DNA from: Algoriphagus aquimarinus
Lineage (GTDB): Bacteria > Bacteroidota > Bacteroidia > Cytophagales > Cyclobacteriaceae
Direction: 5' to 3'
DNA length: 50,495 nucleotides
Assembly: GCF_900112005.1 (NCBI RefSeq)
Contig: NZ_FOKK01000024.1
Location: 1 to 50,495 of the forward strand
Shown here: one piece after another, positions 9,818-19,700 of the stretch
How the letters are laid out: each line of letters opens with the position of its first letter
How positions within the stretch are numbered: the stretch's first letter is position 1
Program-made: the position numbers and the translations under genes
Notes under the pieces: generated by a model
What the model was told of the DNA's origin: nothing
Database searches by the model: none
Seen by the model: the letters and a program-made list of their open reading frames with translations, nothing else

Positions 9818-10411
9818 AGGTAAAAATTATTAGGTTAATAGTAAAATATCCTTCTAAAGATGAAGAACTACGTACGCTCTTAGCTTGAGATTTTGCCCGA
9901 TTTTTAAGAGTGAGATGAGAAAAAATCATCTCCGAATTATCAAAAATCAATTAACATTCTAGCCTTAAATGCCAGTGACGCCAATCCGAAAACTCCTTAC
10001 AAATTAAAATTTATTGGGCACAAAAAACCATAAACACCAAATAATCTGATGCATATGGAATATTAAAAAGGGATTTGGAAAGTATTATCTCGTCAGGCGA
10101 AGCAAATTGTCCACAAAAAATAAAATGTGTATTCGGACACCTACACGTATGTTCAATCAGGGACTTGGTTCGACGAGCTCACCAACCGGCGCTTAGCCTC
10201 CGGTCAATTTTGGCTTAAAGGGAGAGGGAGGGAATGCGGCGGTGCCGCATTCCCTCCCTCTCCCTAGACTTTAAACTTAAATTCGGTCCCTGAGCGCAGT
10301 CGAAGGGAAAGGTATTCAAAATATTATTTTGGTAGGTGCATTCAAGCTAATACACACAAAAAATAAAGTCACATTTACTACTAAATGTTAGGTATTTGAA
10401 CTTGCAACCTT
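9818..10411. other. Intergenic region containing a palindromic repeat element
   Basis: This 594-bp gap lies between the outer-membrane protein gene and the CHAT gene, both on the minus strand. Its middle (10126-10356) is a nested inverted-repeat element, described separately. The rest is AT-rich and I see no gene in it. Any promoter of the CHAT gene should lie within roughly 9818-10120. Confidence 0.6.
10126..10356. repeat. Nested palindromic REPIN/MITE-like element
   Basis: The core is a perfect 21-bp inverted repeat, 10220-10240 with 10244-10264, around a 3-base loop; it is GC-rich in an AT-rich setting. Outer matches are also inverted about the same centre: TGTGTATT (10126-10133) with AATACACA (10349-10356), CACCTAC (10138-10144) with GTAGGTG (10332-10338), and TCAGGGAC (10157-10164) with GTCCCTGA (10286-10293). 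Inside are two REP-type words of the form TGAGC-n(2-3)-GTCGAA: 10285-10307, and 10167-10189 on the opposite strand. No ORF lies inside. A non-autonomous repeat moved by a RAYT-type or other transposase is inferred. Confidence 0.7.
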
Positions 10412-10984
10412 CTAAAAAGAGTACCCTAGCCCTACCCCAGCGAATAAAGGCCAAAAACCATTGTTGTTGAAGATTGGATTCACATTGACTTTCCACATAA
10501 ATCCACCATCAGTCGGCACTCTACGGTATCCAAAATTCATTACTCCCATAACGGATGGAGATCCATCTATATCCAATATAAATGATGTTCCTGAATTACT
10601 ACTTGAGATAGGATTACAGATGTAATTACCGTTTTGATCTGTGTAGCAATTGTTGTAATCATAAACCTCATTCTTAAAGGCAAGGAAAGTGGCTCCAAAA
10701 CCCATTTCAAAGAAGTGATTACCCTTTCCGTATAATTTATTTACCATTACAGGGAGTGAAAAAAACGAATCTCCTTCCAAGGCATAGCCTCCAAAACCTA
10801 GTCGCATTCCCCAGGAATCCATTTTGGTTTTGTCAAAGCGAAAATCATAATTGAAACTATATGGAAGTCCAGGCCCTCCTAATTCTATAAAAATGGCTTG
10901 AGTTGCTGGTTTGGTTTCAGTATCCTGAGCAAGTGCGATTTGGCCGCAAAGAAGAAGGCAGAAGGCAAATAGTAGAGCTTTCAT
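10412..10984 (-). CDS. Putative outer-membrane beta-barrel protein
   Basis: This 190-residue protein has a clear signal peptide (MKALLFAFCLLLCGQIALAQ). The mature part has alternating hydrophobic/polar strands rich in Gly, Tyr and Phe, and it ends in ...GVGLGYSF. A terminal aromatic residue is typical of outer-membrane barrels assembled by BamA. An Asn-rich loop lies around residues 110-130. The size suits an eight-stranded OmpX/OmpW-like barrel. I do not recognise a specific family and no enzyme motif is visible. The gene diverges from the lipoprotein gene at 11108, with 123 bp between the starts. Confidence 0.65.
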   Translation of the reverse strand: MKALLFAFCLLLCGQIALAQDTETKPATQAIFIELGGPGLPYSFNYDFRFDKTKMDSWGMRLGFGGYALEGDSFFSLPVMVNKLYGKGNHFFEMGFGATFLAFKNEVYDYNNCYTDQNGNYICNPISSSNSGTSFILDIDGSPSVMGVMNFGYRRVPTDGGFMWKVNVNPIFNNNGFWPLFAGVGLGYSF

Positions 10985-11107
10985 AAAAGTTGGTTTAAGA
11001 TTAATTAATACGAATTAACGCTTTTCGAACTAATTTGATGTTTAGATTTGATTAAATTTTAAACATTATTAGGTCTAACTAGCGCAAAACCAATAAACAC
11101 ATGCTTT

Positions 11108-11707
11108 ATGAGTAACTTTTTGCAAATCAAGCGAATTAAAATGACTGCTGGAATTTTATGTGCTTATCTCACAATGATGATATTTGTCGCCTGCGTAGAT
11201 CAGCCGGATTTATATCCATTCGGTCAATGTGCTGGGCCAGTAAGTGCTAATGCAACAGATATAAGTATAATCTATGCGCCCTATGTAAACAATAAATATG
11301 TTACTGAATCTGACACAGTCAAATTTGCTGATTTCAATTTATATATGAAAATCACTCCTGAGGTAATTTCTGATGTTTCATGGATCTCTAGTTTTCCTGG
11401 CGCTGCTTATGCTCTATCCTGTGCACAGTCATTTAATTTCAAAAACATTACTTCAATCAAAGTTTCATTACTTGCTCCTTACGGTGATCTAAAAGCTGGT
11501 ACGGATATATCTAACCTGATCACGATAAATGATGTCATGAAGTTATCTGAGTTCAAAAACTTTGATAATTCTTTAGCCCAGTATAAACTGACAATCAACA
11601 CTCAGCCGAGTAACAAAACTCAACTGAAAACCAAAACTATTCTTTCTCTAAAAAACGGAACCGAAAAAGTATTAGAATCAACTTCTCCGGTACTTTTAAC
11701 AAACTGA
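11108..11707 (+). CDS. Putative lipoprotein of unknown function
   Basis: This 199-residue protein has a hydrophobic N-terminus followed by a possible lipobox (MIFVAC) at about residues 24-29, so it is probably a lipoprotein. An internal Met at residue 12 (ATG at 11141) would give a more compact signal peptide and may be the true start. Two further Cys residues occur in the mature part (GQC and LSC). I do not recognise the family. The stop is only 4 bp before the ATG of the hydrolase gene, so the two are almost certainly co-transcribed, and it may assist or anchor that hydrolase's role in the envelope. Function is unknown. Confidence 0.6.
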   Translation: MSNFLQIKRIKMTAGILCAYLTMMIFVACVDQPDLYPFGQCAGPVSANATDISIIYAPYVNNKYVTESDTVKFADFNLYMKITPEVISDVSWISSFPGAAYALSCAQSFNFKNITSIKVSLLAPYGDLKAGTDISNLITINDVMKLSEFKNFDNSLAQYKLTINTQPSNKTQLKTKTILSLKNGTEKVLESTSPVLLTN

Positions 11708-11711
11708 TCAT

Positions 11712-12779
11712 ATGCTACGAAAAATACTCCTAGGCATCTTTGCTGCTGCAATGATTCTCGCAATTGTTTACATGCTGGGGCCAAAGGTGCAACCTCAAGA
11801 ACTCACAATCGAATTTCCAGAAGTTCCTACTCGGCTGGCTGAACTTCGTAGCTATGTGCAGCAAAGAGAGGACTCTGTGATCGGCCTGAAACAAGGCAAT
11901 GAAGCCTATATTGTATGGGCTGATAGCATGAATAAGCGGAAAACACCTTATTCTATAGTGTACATCCATGGATTTGGTGCAAGTCCTATGGAGGGAGATC
12001 CAGTACATAGATTTCTTGCATCCCATTTCGGAGCTAACCTGTTTGTCACCAGGCTCCCAGAGCATGGAATCAAAAGAGAAAATGGGATGGAATATATGAG
12101 TCCACAAGCGTTGGCCAATGCGGCCGGTGAAGCATATCAGATCGGAAAAAGCCTAGGAGATGAAGTGATTGTGGTGGGAACATCAATGGGAGGTGCATTG
12201 ACTTTACTGTTGGCTAGTCAGCAACCTGACATCAAAGCCGTGGCGGTTTACTCTCCTGCTGTGAGAGATTATGGTGAGAAGCTTTCTGCCTTTTTCTCTC
12301 CTTGGATGGAAAAAATGATGGAAATGACGATGATGAAGAAGAAAATGATTCATCAGCCAAGGGAAGGTGAAAAAGCGATGTATTGGTCAGAAGATTACCA
12401 CATCAATGCCTACGAAAGTCTAGCGATAGTGATGTATAGCAACATGAATGAAAACACCTTCAAAAAAATTAAGCAACCTCTATTTCTAGCATACTATTAT
12501 AAGGACAATGAAAACCAAGACAGGGTCGTGTCTGTCCCTAAAATGAAAGAAATGTTTGAGGAGATCTCTACTCCTACAGAACTGAAGCGTGAGCAAGCAT
12601 TTCCAAATGCTGGCGATCACGTGATAGGAAGTTCTATCACCTCAGGAGATTGGGAAGGTGTATTGTTCAGCACAATAGATTTCTTAGAAAATGTAGTGAA
12701 AATCCCTGCCAAACCTGAGTTTCAGGAAAAAGTACAGGAACTATTGGAAATACAGGAATCCACTGGGGAAATCAAGTAA
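11712..12779 (+). CDS. Membrane-anchored alpha/beta hydrolase
   Basis: This 355-residue protein has one N-terminal hydrophobic helix (residues about 5-22), so it is anchored in or exported across the inner membrane. The hydrolase fold shows the oxyanion motif HGFGASP (H86-G87) and the nucleophile elbow GTSMGG with Ser158. A catalytic His is likely in the late NAGDHV motif. The strand order and length fit esterase/carboxylesterase or S33-like hydrolases rather than true lipases. Substrate is unknown. It is the second gene of a two-gene unit with the lipoprotein at 11108 and is followed by a strong hairpin terminator. Confidence 0.8.
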   Translation: MLRKILLGIFAAAMILAIVYMLGPKVQPQELTIEFPEVPTRLAELRSYVQQREDSVIGLKQGNEAYIVWADSMNKRKTPYSIVYIHGFGASPMEGDPVHRFLASHFGANLFVTRLPEHGIKRENGMEYMSPQALANAAGEAYQIGKSLGDEVIVVGTSMGGALTLLLASQQPDIKAVAVYSPAVRDYGEKLSAFFSPWMEKMMEMTMMKKKMIHQPREGEKAMYWSEDYHINAYESLAIVMYSNMNENTFKKIKQPLFLAYYYKDNENQDRVVSVPKMKEMFEEISTPTELKREQAFPNAGDHVIGSSITSGDWEGVLFSTIDFLENVVKIPAKPEFQEKVQELLEIQESTGEIK

Positions 12780-12824
12780 TAAGGTTAATAGTCGAATGAC
12801 GATGAACGATTGTCAACAGTACAT

Positions 12825-12873
12825 TTATAACAAAAAGAGGTCATATGTTAAACATGACCTCTTTTTGTTATAA
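12825..12873. terminator. Bidirectional rho-independent terminator
   Basis: A perfect 20-bp stem (12825-12844 with 12854-12873) with a 9-base loop. The stem contains an A5 run on one side and a T5 run on the other. It sits between the convergent hydrolase (+) and acetylesterase (-) genes, so it can end both transcripts. Confidence 0.9.
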
Positions 12874-12889
12874 GAAATTATCTAATTGC

Positions 12890-14791
12890 TCATTCAAATT
12901 TCGCTCGGAATGGTACCGCTGGTAAATTCAAATTATTTGTCAAGTTCACTTCAGGATTATCAGCCCAGGCGTAACGAATCTCTCCAGACTCCATTCCCGC
13001 TGGCAAGGTAATCTTCACTGATTCCTTGTCCGAGATTGATGCCTCAGCTTGCTGAAAATCTCCTCCTTCTTTTCCTACAATAAATGCTTTCAATGCATCC
13101 CCATCTTTCAATTTTAGGCCTTCTCCAACAGATTTGAATTTCAAAAGCAACACATTTCCTTGCCTAATTAGTGAATCAAACTGTGGTCCTGAGGCAAGGT
13201 TTTTCTCACCAAAAGCGACTTTTTTAGCTTGTAGCCACAGCCTCTCGCCTACATCCTTTTTGTTTTTGGGGTGAATGTCTCCAGCTTCACCTATATCGAT
13301 TATTGTCGCCATTCCGGTTTTAGGGAGTTCCAGCGTCTGAGTTTGCGCATCTCTCAAATATGCCCAATCACTCTCTGCTTGTATGTCTTTTCGCTCCATA
13401 TAATTGGCTAATTGCACAAACAAGAAAGGAAAATCACCCAAGCCCCATGCTTCACGCCAGTTTTTAATCATGGTGGTGAAAAGCATTTTATATTCCTCGT
13501 GACGTCCGGCATTGCTTTCTCCCTGATACCAAATAGCACCTTTAATAGAGTAATTAGTGATGGGAACAATCATTGCATTATACATCATACCCGGCATCCA
13601 ATTGTACCACTCCACCTTAGGGAGTTGAGGCTCAACAGTAGAATTAGAATACTTCCACGCGCCTTCCAAAGAGACTTTATTTCCAGATTCCAGCAAATAC
13701 ATTTCGCCTTCTTGCCCTATTCTTGGTTGATTATTCCAGGTATTGACCGCTCTAACAGAAAGTACATTACTTCCCTTTAAGAGCAAATCACTTGGGATTT
13801 CCACATCAGGCATGGCAACGCCCCAGTCTTTGAAATGCAGCAATTTTCCATTTAAGTACACATAAGCCATTTGATCCAAATTCGGCAAATGAAGGGTGAC
13901 ATTTTCAGTATCAGATATCGTAAACTTCTTACGTACCCATGCGATATGTTGCAAGGGATTAGCCTGAGGAAGACTGATACTTCTCCAATTTGAATCGTCA
14001 TAGGAAATTGACGTTACCTTCAAAACAGCAAGTGAATCCGGTGTTTTCGCCATAGAATCACGTAGTTGGCTATTGGCTTCATTCTCCTTCAGCTTAGCAT
14101 CCCAACTTTCATTGTTTTTGATGATATCATTAGCCTGTTCATTAAATGAACCTTCCATCTTTGCCAGAATTTCCACATCTGTCCAACCTTCTACAGGAGT
14201 TCCTCCCCAGTTGGACTCTATGATTCCTACAGGCACTTTCTTTTCTTCATTATTTCGCTTCGCAAAAAACCAGGCAATAGCCGAAAAATCCTTCAAATTA
14301 ACCGAATCAGCTACTTTCCATTCTCCTCCTACCACATCGTCTAGCTTCACAGCACTGTAAGATCTTGGGACTTTGAAAAACCGAATCTGAGAGTTTCCTC
14401 CTTCGGCAAATTCCTTTTCGGCACCTATAACTTGGGATTTTAGATTCCATTCCATGTTGGATTGACCGCCAGCCAACCAAACATCACCTATATAGACATC
14501 ATTGATTTTTCGCTTATTTACTTCAAGAACAAAAGGTCCTCCAGCAGGTAGTTTTGGCAGTTTAAGAATCCAAGTACTATCAGGTTCTACAGTTCCACTT
14601 GTAATTGCACCCGCCAAACTTACGCGGACATTTGCCCCGGGAATCCCTCTTCCCCAAACAGATATTGCCTCATCTCTCTGCACTACCATTCCATCTCCAA
14701 ATAACTTAGGCAGGGATACCTGTGATTCAAATTTTGAGGACTCGCAGGCAAAAAGGATAAGAAGGATAAATAGTTTCCAGGTATGTTTCAT
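12890..14791 (-). CDS. SASA-family carbohydrate acetylesterase (sialate O-acetylesterase-like)
   Basis: This 633-residue protein has a lipobox-like signal (ILFAC, Cys16), so it is probably a surface or periplasmic lipoprotein. The N-terminal beta domain starts with LFGDGMVVQRD. The SGNH catalytic core has GGQSNMEW with nucleophile Ser111, a block-III region WYQGESN (421-427), and the dyad GDIHPKN with Asp505 and His507. A jelly-roll insertion (about 255-385) interrupts the core, as in the family. Relatives remove acetyl groups from sialic acid, xylan or xyloglucan. Because GH9, GH5 and xylose genes are near, a plant-polysaccharide acetylesterase is more likely than a sialidase partner. That is inference. 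Confidence 0.85.
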   Translation of the reverse strand: MKHTWKLFILLILFACESSKFESQVSLPKLFGDGMVVQRDEAISVWGRGIPGANVRVSLAGAITSGTVEPDSTWILKLPKLPAGGPFVLEVNKRKINDVYIGDVWLAGGQSNMEWNLKSQVIGAEKEFAEGGNSQIRFFKVPRSYSAVKLDDVVGGEWKVADSVNLKDFSAIAWFFAKRNNEEKKVPVGIIESNWGGTPVEGWTDVEILAKMEGSFNEQANDIIKNNESWDAKLKENEANSQLRDSMAKTPDSLAVLKVTSISYDDSNWRSISLPQANPLQHIAWVRKKFTISDTENVTLHLPNLDQMAYVYLNGKLLHFKDWGVAMPDVEIPSDLLLKGSNVLSVRAVNTWNNQPRIGQEGEMYLLESGNKVSLEGAWKYSNSTVEPQLPKVEWYNWMPGMMYNAMIVPITNYSIKGAIWYQGESNAGRHEEYKMLFTTMIKNWREAWGLGDFPFLFVQLANYMERKDIQAESDWAYLRDAQTQTLELPKTGMATIIDIGEAGDIHPKNKKDVGERLWLQAKKVAFGEKNLASGPQFDSLIRQGNVLLLKFKSVGEGLKLKDGDALKAFIVGKEGGDFQQAEASISDKESVKITLPAGMESGEIRYAWADNPEVNLTNNLNLPAVPFRAKFE

Positions 14792-14978
14792 AGGGCTAGG
14801 TTAATCTTATGGGAAATTGCCTAAAAAATCTGAAACATCTAAGGATAATACCATTCGTTATGAAGCTAGTAGCAGATTTTCCATGATTTATCCAAAGGAA
14901 GACTTTAGGTGAAAGCCCGAAGCCTTCCTTTTGGTCTCAGCGCATGGTACCCGGGCGATATCGAAGGCAAATCGAAAC

Positions 14979-16727
14979 TTACTGATTAATGGCTTCTAAG
15001 GAATTTGCTAAATAAGCAAAAGGAGCATTCCAGTTGATCGCAATTTCGTTGGAAGCATAGCTGCAGCTTTCGTCAGTATAGGACTCATCAGCAAAGGAAC
15101 TGCTGTAAGTACATCCATCTTGTTGACCAGGGTTTGGTCCACCAACGATAAAACCTGGCAAAGGCGGTAAATCAGGCCTTGATACAGCCAATCTATGATG
15201 AGGATGTAGCGGAGTTTTACTTCCAAAGCCCGTGACATAAGAATAGCCTGTAGCATTTCTGCCTAATATATAATCCAAATTATCAAAGGCACCATCCAAA
15301 AATGCACGCTCACCACTTTGCTTATAAGCATATAGCAAGAGTATCCCTTGATTGGCAGCTACAGCATTTGAACCCCATTTAAAATTGGTCGCATTTGTCT
15401 CAAGCGGACTTTGAAATGCTGTTGAAGCAACTCCTTCTAGTTGTGTTCTGGCACCAGAAAGTAGATTTATTTTAAGAACTGCCATCCACTCCTGAGGAAA
15501 GAGAGTTATGCTGTCTTGGTGTCTGAGTAAGGAATAGTAACCTAGCCAAGAGACTTGATTCCAAGATGGGAGTTTAAAACTCTGATCTGCATCTGCCAAT
15601 TCTTCCCAGTAAATCAAGTTATGCGTTGTGACAAATAGCTCTGAGGCAGCCCAAATACGTTCATCTGCCGCACTAAAGTCTCCATAGGCGCCCGTCACTA
15701 CATCTGGATCAAAAGCCTCGTTCATTACATTTTGGTTGTACAGCACTTCGGGATTAACTTTCGCCCAGTTCCATGCCTTTTCAGCAGCTTTCAAATAGGT
15801 TACTGATTCTTCAGGATAGTAGGATTTGTAAACACGGGAAGCTTGCGCCATTACTGCAGCAAAATCCAATGTTGCGGTGGTGCTTTTCGCTACCATATAT
15901 CGCTGCGAAACAGCCAAATGCGGCTCTACCATTCCTTCAAATTTGGCAGTGGTAAGCTTATGATAAACTCCTCCATCACCCGCGTCCTGCATGGTGATCA
16001 TCCAATCCAGATTCCATCGGATCTCATCCAATAAATCCGGAATCTGATTTCCCGACTCAGGAATATTCAATTCCAGTTTTTGAAAATAACTTGGATAATC
16101 CTCGTAAAGAGATAGAAGTGTCCCTACTGTGATTCCAGAGTTTACCACGTATTTATTGTAATCACCAGCATCATACCATCCAAAAGGCGAGGACACCAAA
16201 TGCCCTGCCTTCCTAGTATCTGAAGCCGCCGAGGGATGAATCATCACTTGATCGTCTGGATGTCCAGGCTGTCTTGCCCAGATCCCTGCATGAGCTTTAT
16301 CCAATTCAATCCCCGCACGCTGGAAGTAGAATGCTTTAATGCTAGCTTTTCCTAATTGTTCATTCACCTGCTCAGCAATCTCAAATGGGTACGATTTACT
16401 TACTCCCGTCAACACAAGGACAAACTTACCCGTTTGGGAAAATTCAGAGAAATCAGCCACTCTAGTATTTTGGCCAGAAAGTGTCTTAGTGGTCTGTTTA
16501 GCTAATTTACCTTCGAAGACTATATCCTTTTTATCCATATCCCAAATCACAAAATCTTCTGCATCTTCGTGATTTAAGATAATAGCGATTTTTTGTTGAT
16601 CAGGGTAAAAGCCAATCTGATTAAGACGAATTGATTCATCAACAGGTAGATTTGCATCTATCATTGGAGCTTTACAAGCCCACTGTATCAAAAGCAAACC
16701 AAAGAATATTAAATTCTTACTTTTCAT
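14979..16727 (-). CDS. GH9 endoglucanase with N-terminal Ig-like (CelD_N) domain
   Basis: I choose the ATG at 16727 (582 residues). The longest frame opens at a TTG (16778) overlapping the upstream gene and puts 17 residues before the signal peptide. From this ATG the protein starts with a hydrophobic signal and a weak lipobox (IQWAC, Cys18). The Ig-like CelD_N domain (IRLNQIGFYP) spans about 30-120. The catalytic (alpha/alpha)6 barrel carries WYDAGDYNKY (Asp186 and Asp189, base/nucleophile), HHRLAVS (510-512) and the acid in SNEIAINWN (Glu561). All GH9 catalytic motifs are intact. It should cut internal beta-1,4-glucosidic bonds in cellulose, mixed-linkage glucan or xyloglucan, and follows the FG-GAP lipoprotein gene after about 50 bp. 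Confidence 0.93.
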   Translation of the reverse strand: MKSKNLIFFGLLLIQWACKAPMIDANLPVDESIRLNQIGFYPDQQKIAIILNHEDAEDFVIWDMDKKDIVFEGKLAKQTTKTLSGQNTRVADFSEFSQTGKFVLVLTGVSKSYPFEIAEQVNEQLGKASIKAFYFQRAGIELDKAHAGIWARQPGHPDDQVMIHPSAASDTRKAGHLVSSPFGWYDAGDYNKYVVNSGITVGTLLSLYEDYPSYFQKLELNIPESGNQIPDLLDEIRWNLDWMITMQDAGDGGVYHKLTTAKFEGMVEPHLAVSQRYMVAKSTTATLDFAAVMAQASRVYKSYYPEESVTYLKAAEKAWNWAKVNPEVLYNQNVMNEAFDPDVVTGAYGDFSAADERIWAASELFVTTHNLIYWEELADADQSFKLPSWNQVSWLGYYSLLRHQDSITLFPQEWMAVLKINLLSGARTQLEGVASTAFQSPLETNATNFKWGSNAVAANQGILLLYAYKQSGERAFLDGAFDNLDYILGRNATGYSYVTGFGSKTPLHPHHRLAVSRPDLPPLPGFIVGGPNPGQQDGCTYSSSFADESYTDESCSYASNEIAINWNAPFAYLANSLEAINQ

Positions 16728-16774
16728 ATTACTTAACAAGTTGAATTTCAATTTTTTACTAGTAAATACTTTAA

Positions 16775-19700
16775 TCAATACGCGTACTTAAAAACACCAT
16801 TATTCGGTACACCTATCCAGATTAGATTACCGATTGTTACTACAGCGCTAATATTAGATCTAAGCTGAAGTCCTGTCTTATTCGGTTCAACAAGCTCCCA
16901 TATTCCTTGAGAATTCTTATGTAGCACCCAACCTGGGTTTGCATCTAGCCTTCCGATTTTTAGTCGAGCATTTTCTTGATTTCCGAGAAGTAACAAATCA
17001 AAACCTTGGTCTGACTTCAAAGCAGCAATCGCCTGAATTGGGGAAGATTGAACAAGAATTGGTAAGCTTACTTCCTCGAAAACACCAGTCCTTAAAGTGT
17101 ACATTTTGGTCTCAAGTGTTTGAGCCTCCACCCTCTTTGCTTTTTCTAGCTCTTGTGGAGTGAGAATATCCTGAATTTTTGCTTTGGAGAACTTTTCATG
17201 AGCCGGGAAAAGTGCCTTCTTTTTATATAGCTGAGCTGCGAGCTCGTCTCGGGAAAAGAATGGAAACTCTTCGCCCATCACAGGAAAAGTCATGAGTGGG
17301 TCGATGGATCCGTTAGCATCAAAGTCTTCATAATAGATCCGAACTGGATTGTTTGAGTCAGATTGCAACCGTGAATTCAAGCCCCAATTCCCAGCTAGCA
17401 ATTCAGGATCCCCATCTCCATCCAGATCCTGAATGAGAATAGATGACCATAGACCTGATTTTCCTCCAGGTAAAAATTGCTCTGAGCGATCTTGAATCTT
17501 CCCATCAATTAAGCTTAGGATTCGGATTCTATCAAACTCAGATGCTACGATCAACTCATCCAATCCATCTTGGTCTAGATCATAAGTTTGGGAAGCTTTT
17601 ACTCTGGAAATGTTTTCAAGAGAAATCGGTGAGAATGTGCCATCACCACTATTGATCCAAACTTGACTTGAAACAGATTCCGGCCATCTTCCAGGTACAT
17701 ATCCTGAACCAACAAATAGATCTTCCAGTCCATCTCCATTTGCATCCCATGCGATTACATTCTCTGAAGGAAGTATACCAAAATCCATTTTAGATTCGAT
17801 AAAAACTCCTTTTCCATCATTAATCAAAAGCACATCTTGCTGTCTGACATCTCCTTTTTCCAAATCGAAGTATCCGCCTTTTGCAACGTAGAGATCCAAA
17901 TCTCCATCTCCATCCGCATCCAAAGCCGTAATGGAAGTGATCGTATGAGAGTCAGAACTGTATAAATTATTCTGAATTACATCTGATGAGCTGTACTCTT
18001 TTGGAATAGTATAAATAGTTGATCCGTTTGAGATAATGACTTCAGCAGATCCATCACCTTTCAAATCAGCGAAAACCATAGAAATTTTTTCCTGAGACAG
18101 GGTATAAAGCAACTGAGACTGCCGCTTGAAATCATTGGGAAGTACAGCTTTTGAGCTGATTGTATACTGTTCTAGCTGAGTGAACTTGTATAGCTTTAGA
18201 TTTTCTTCTAAAACTTCATTTACAGCCTCAGCTTCAATTAATTCAAGAACCTGATTCACTTCAGGATTCTTAATTCTTGTGATTTTTCTGTTTTTCCAAC
18301 GAACCTCCACCGAATCCACTTTCCCTTCTCCCAAACCAAAGTGCATGATGGCACTCACGTTACCCTGATAGCCCTTGTAAATCTGCTGTTCCTGATAGTT
18401 GAGTAGGCCATTTTGATAGACAATTACTTTAGCTCCTACTCCATCAGCATTTCCTCCCAAGCCTTTTAGTCTAAGCTGTATGTAATTCGAATTGTTAGTT
18501 TCCGAAGTTCGGTTTTTATAAATCTGCGCAGGTTCATTCAGGTTATTGATCACCAAGTCCAAGTCCCCATCCTGATCCAAATCCGCATAAACTGCTCCAT
18601 TTGAATTTCCAGGATTATTCAATCCCCAACTTTCAGATTGATTTTCAAATTGTATTCCGTTGATATTTCTAAAGCCATAATTACCAACTTTTGTAGCTGG
18701 CATTTTCTTGATCAATTCATTGATTCCTGTGGCTGTCACCTTAGAGTTTTGAAGGTATTCATTTCTATAATTGATGAAATCAAGGTTGGTAAAGTCCTTC
18801 AAAAACCCATTGCTGACGAATAGATCTGTAAAGCCATCGTTATCAAAATCAGCAAATAAAGGCGCCCAACTCCAGTCTGTAGCACTTATTCCAGCCAGTT
18901 GACCAATCTCCGAGAACGTCCCATCACCAAGATTCAGCTGCAGCATATTTCGCATCAACTGATGATGAAGTCCAGCCTTCAGAAAGAGGTTGTAATGCTC
19001 GTAATTCTCAGGTGAGAAAAGCAACTTTTGTCGTGCATTGTCTTCCGGAAGCATGTCCAGACTGATCAAGTCAAGTTTACCATCTCGATTGATATCAGCA
19101 GCATCCACTCCCATCGTGTATAGACTCGTAAGGCCGATCGCCTCTTTCACCTGATTGGCAAAAGTGCCGTCACCCTGATTGATGTATAAATAGTCTGGAG
19201 CGGAATAGTCATTTCCCAGATATATGTCGGGAAATCCATCTCCATTAAAATCTGCGATAGATGCACCCAAACCATAACTTAAACCTGTTTGGGTAAGCCC
19301 TGACTCAGCGGTTCGGTCATTGAAAACTCCGTTTTCATTTTTGTAAATCTTGGTGCTGCTCATCGAATCAGCTGTGTTCAGCATTGCTTCGAAAGCATTG
19401 ATGTTTAGGTTATTGAAAAGTCTAGGGTTATGATTTAGCAGGAGCATATCCAAATCACCATCCATATCTAGATCAGAAAAATATGCGGCGGTACTGAAAC
19501 CTGAATCATCCAATCCATAGTCTGCAGCCATTTCCTTAAAAAATGGAATTCCCTGTCCATCCAAGCCTTGATTGACAAACAATTCATTTCTTCGCTGCTT
19601 TGCTGGTAAATCTCCAGAATAGCAGACGTAAATATCTTTTAGCCCGTCACCGTTGATATCAACGATTGCGGTGCCAGTAGTCCAAGCATTGTCTTTGCCC

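Noticed and set aside
14930..14970. GGTACCCGGG with nearby GATATC, resembling a cloning polylinker
   Set aside because: The pUC sequence does not continue on either side, and the flanks are normal intergenic DNA with REP-like words; a chance match.
16728..16778. Upstream TTG start for the GH9 gene
   Set aside because: It adds a polar stretch before the signal peptide and overlaps the previous gene; the ATG at 16727 gives a normal export signal.
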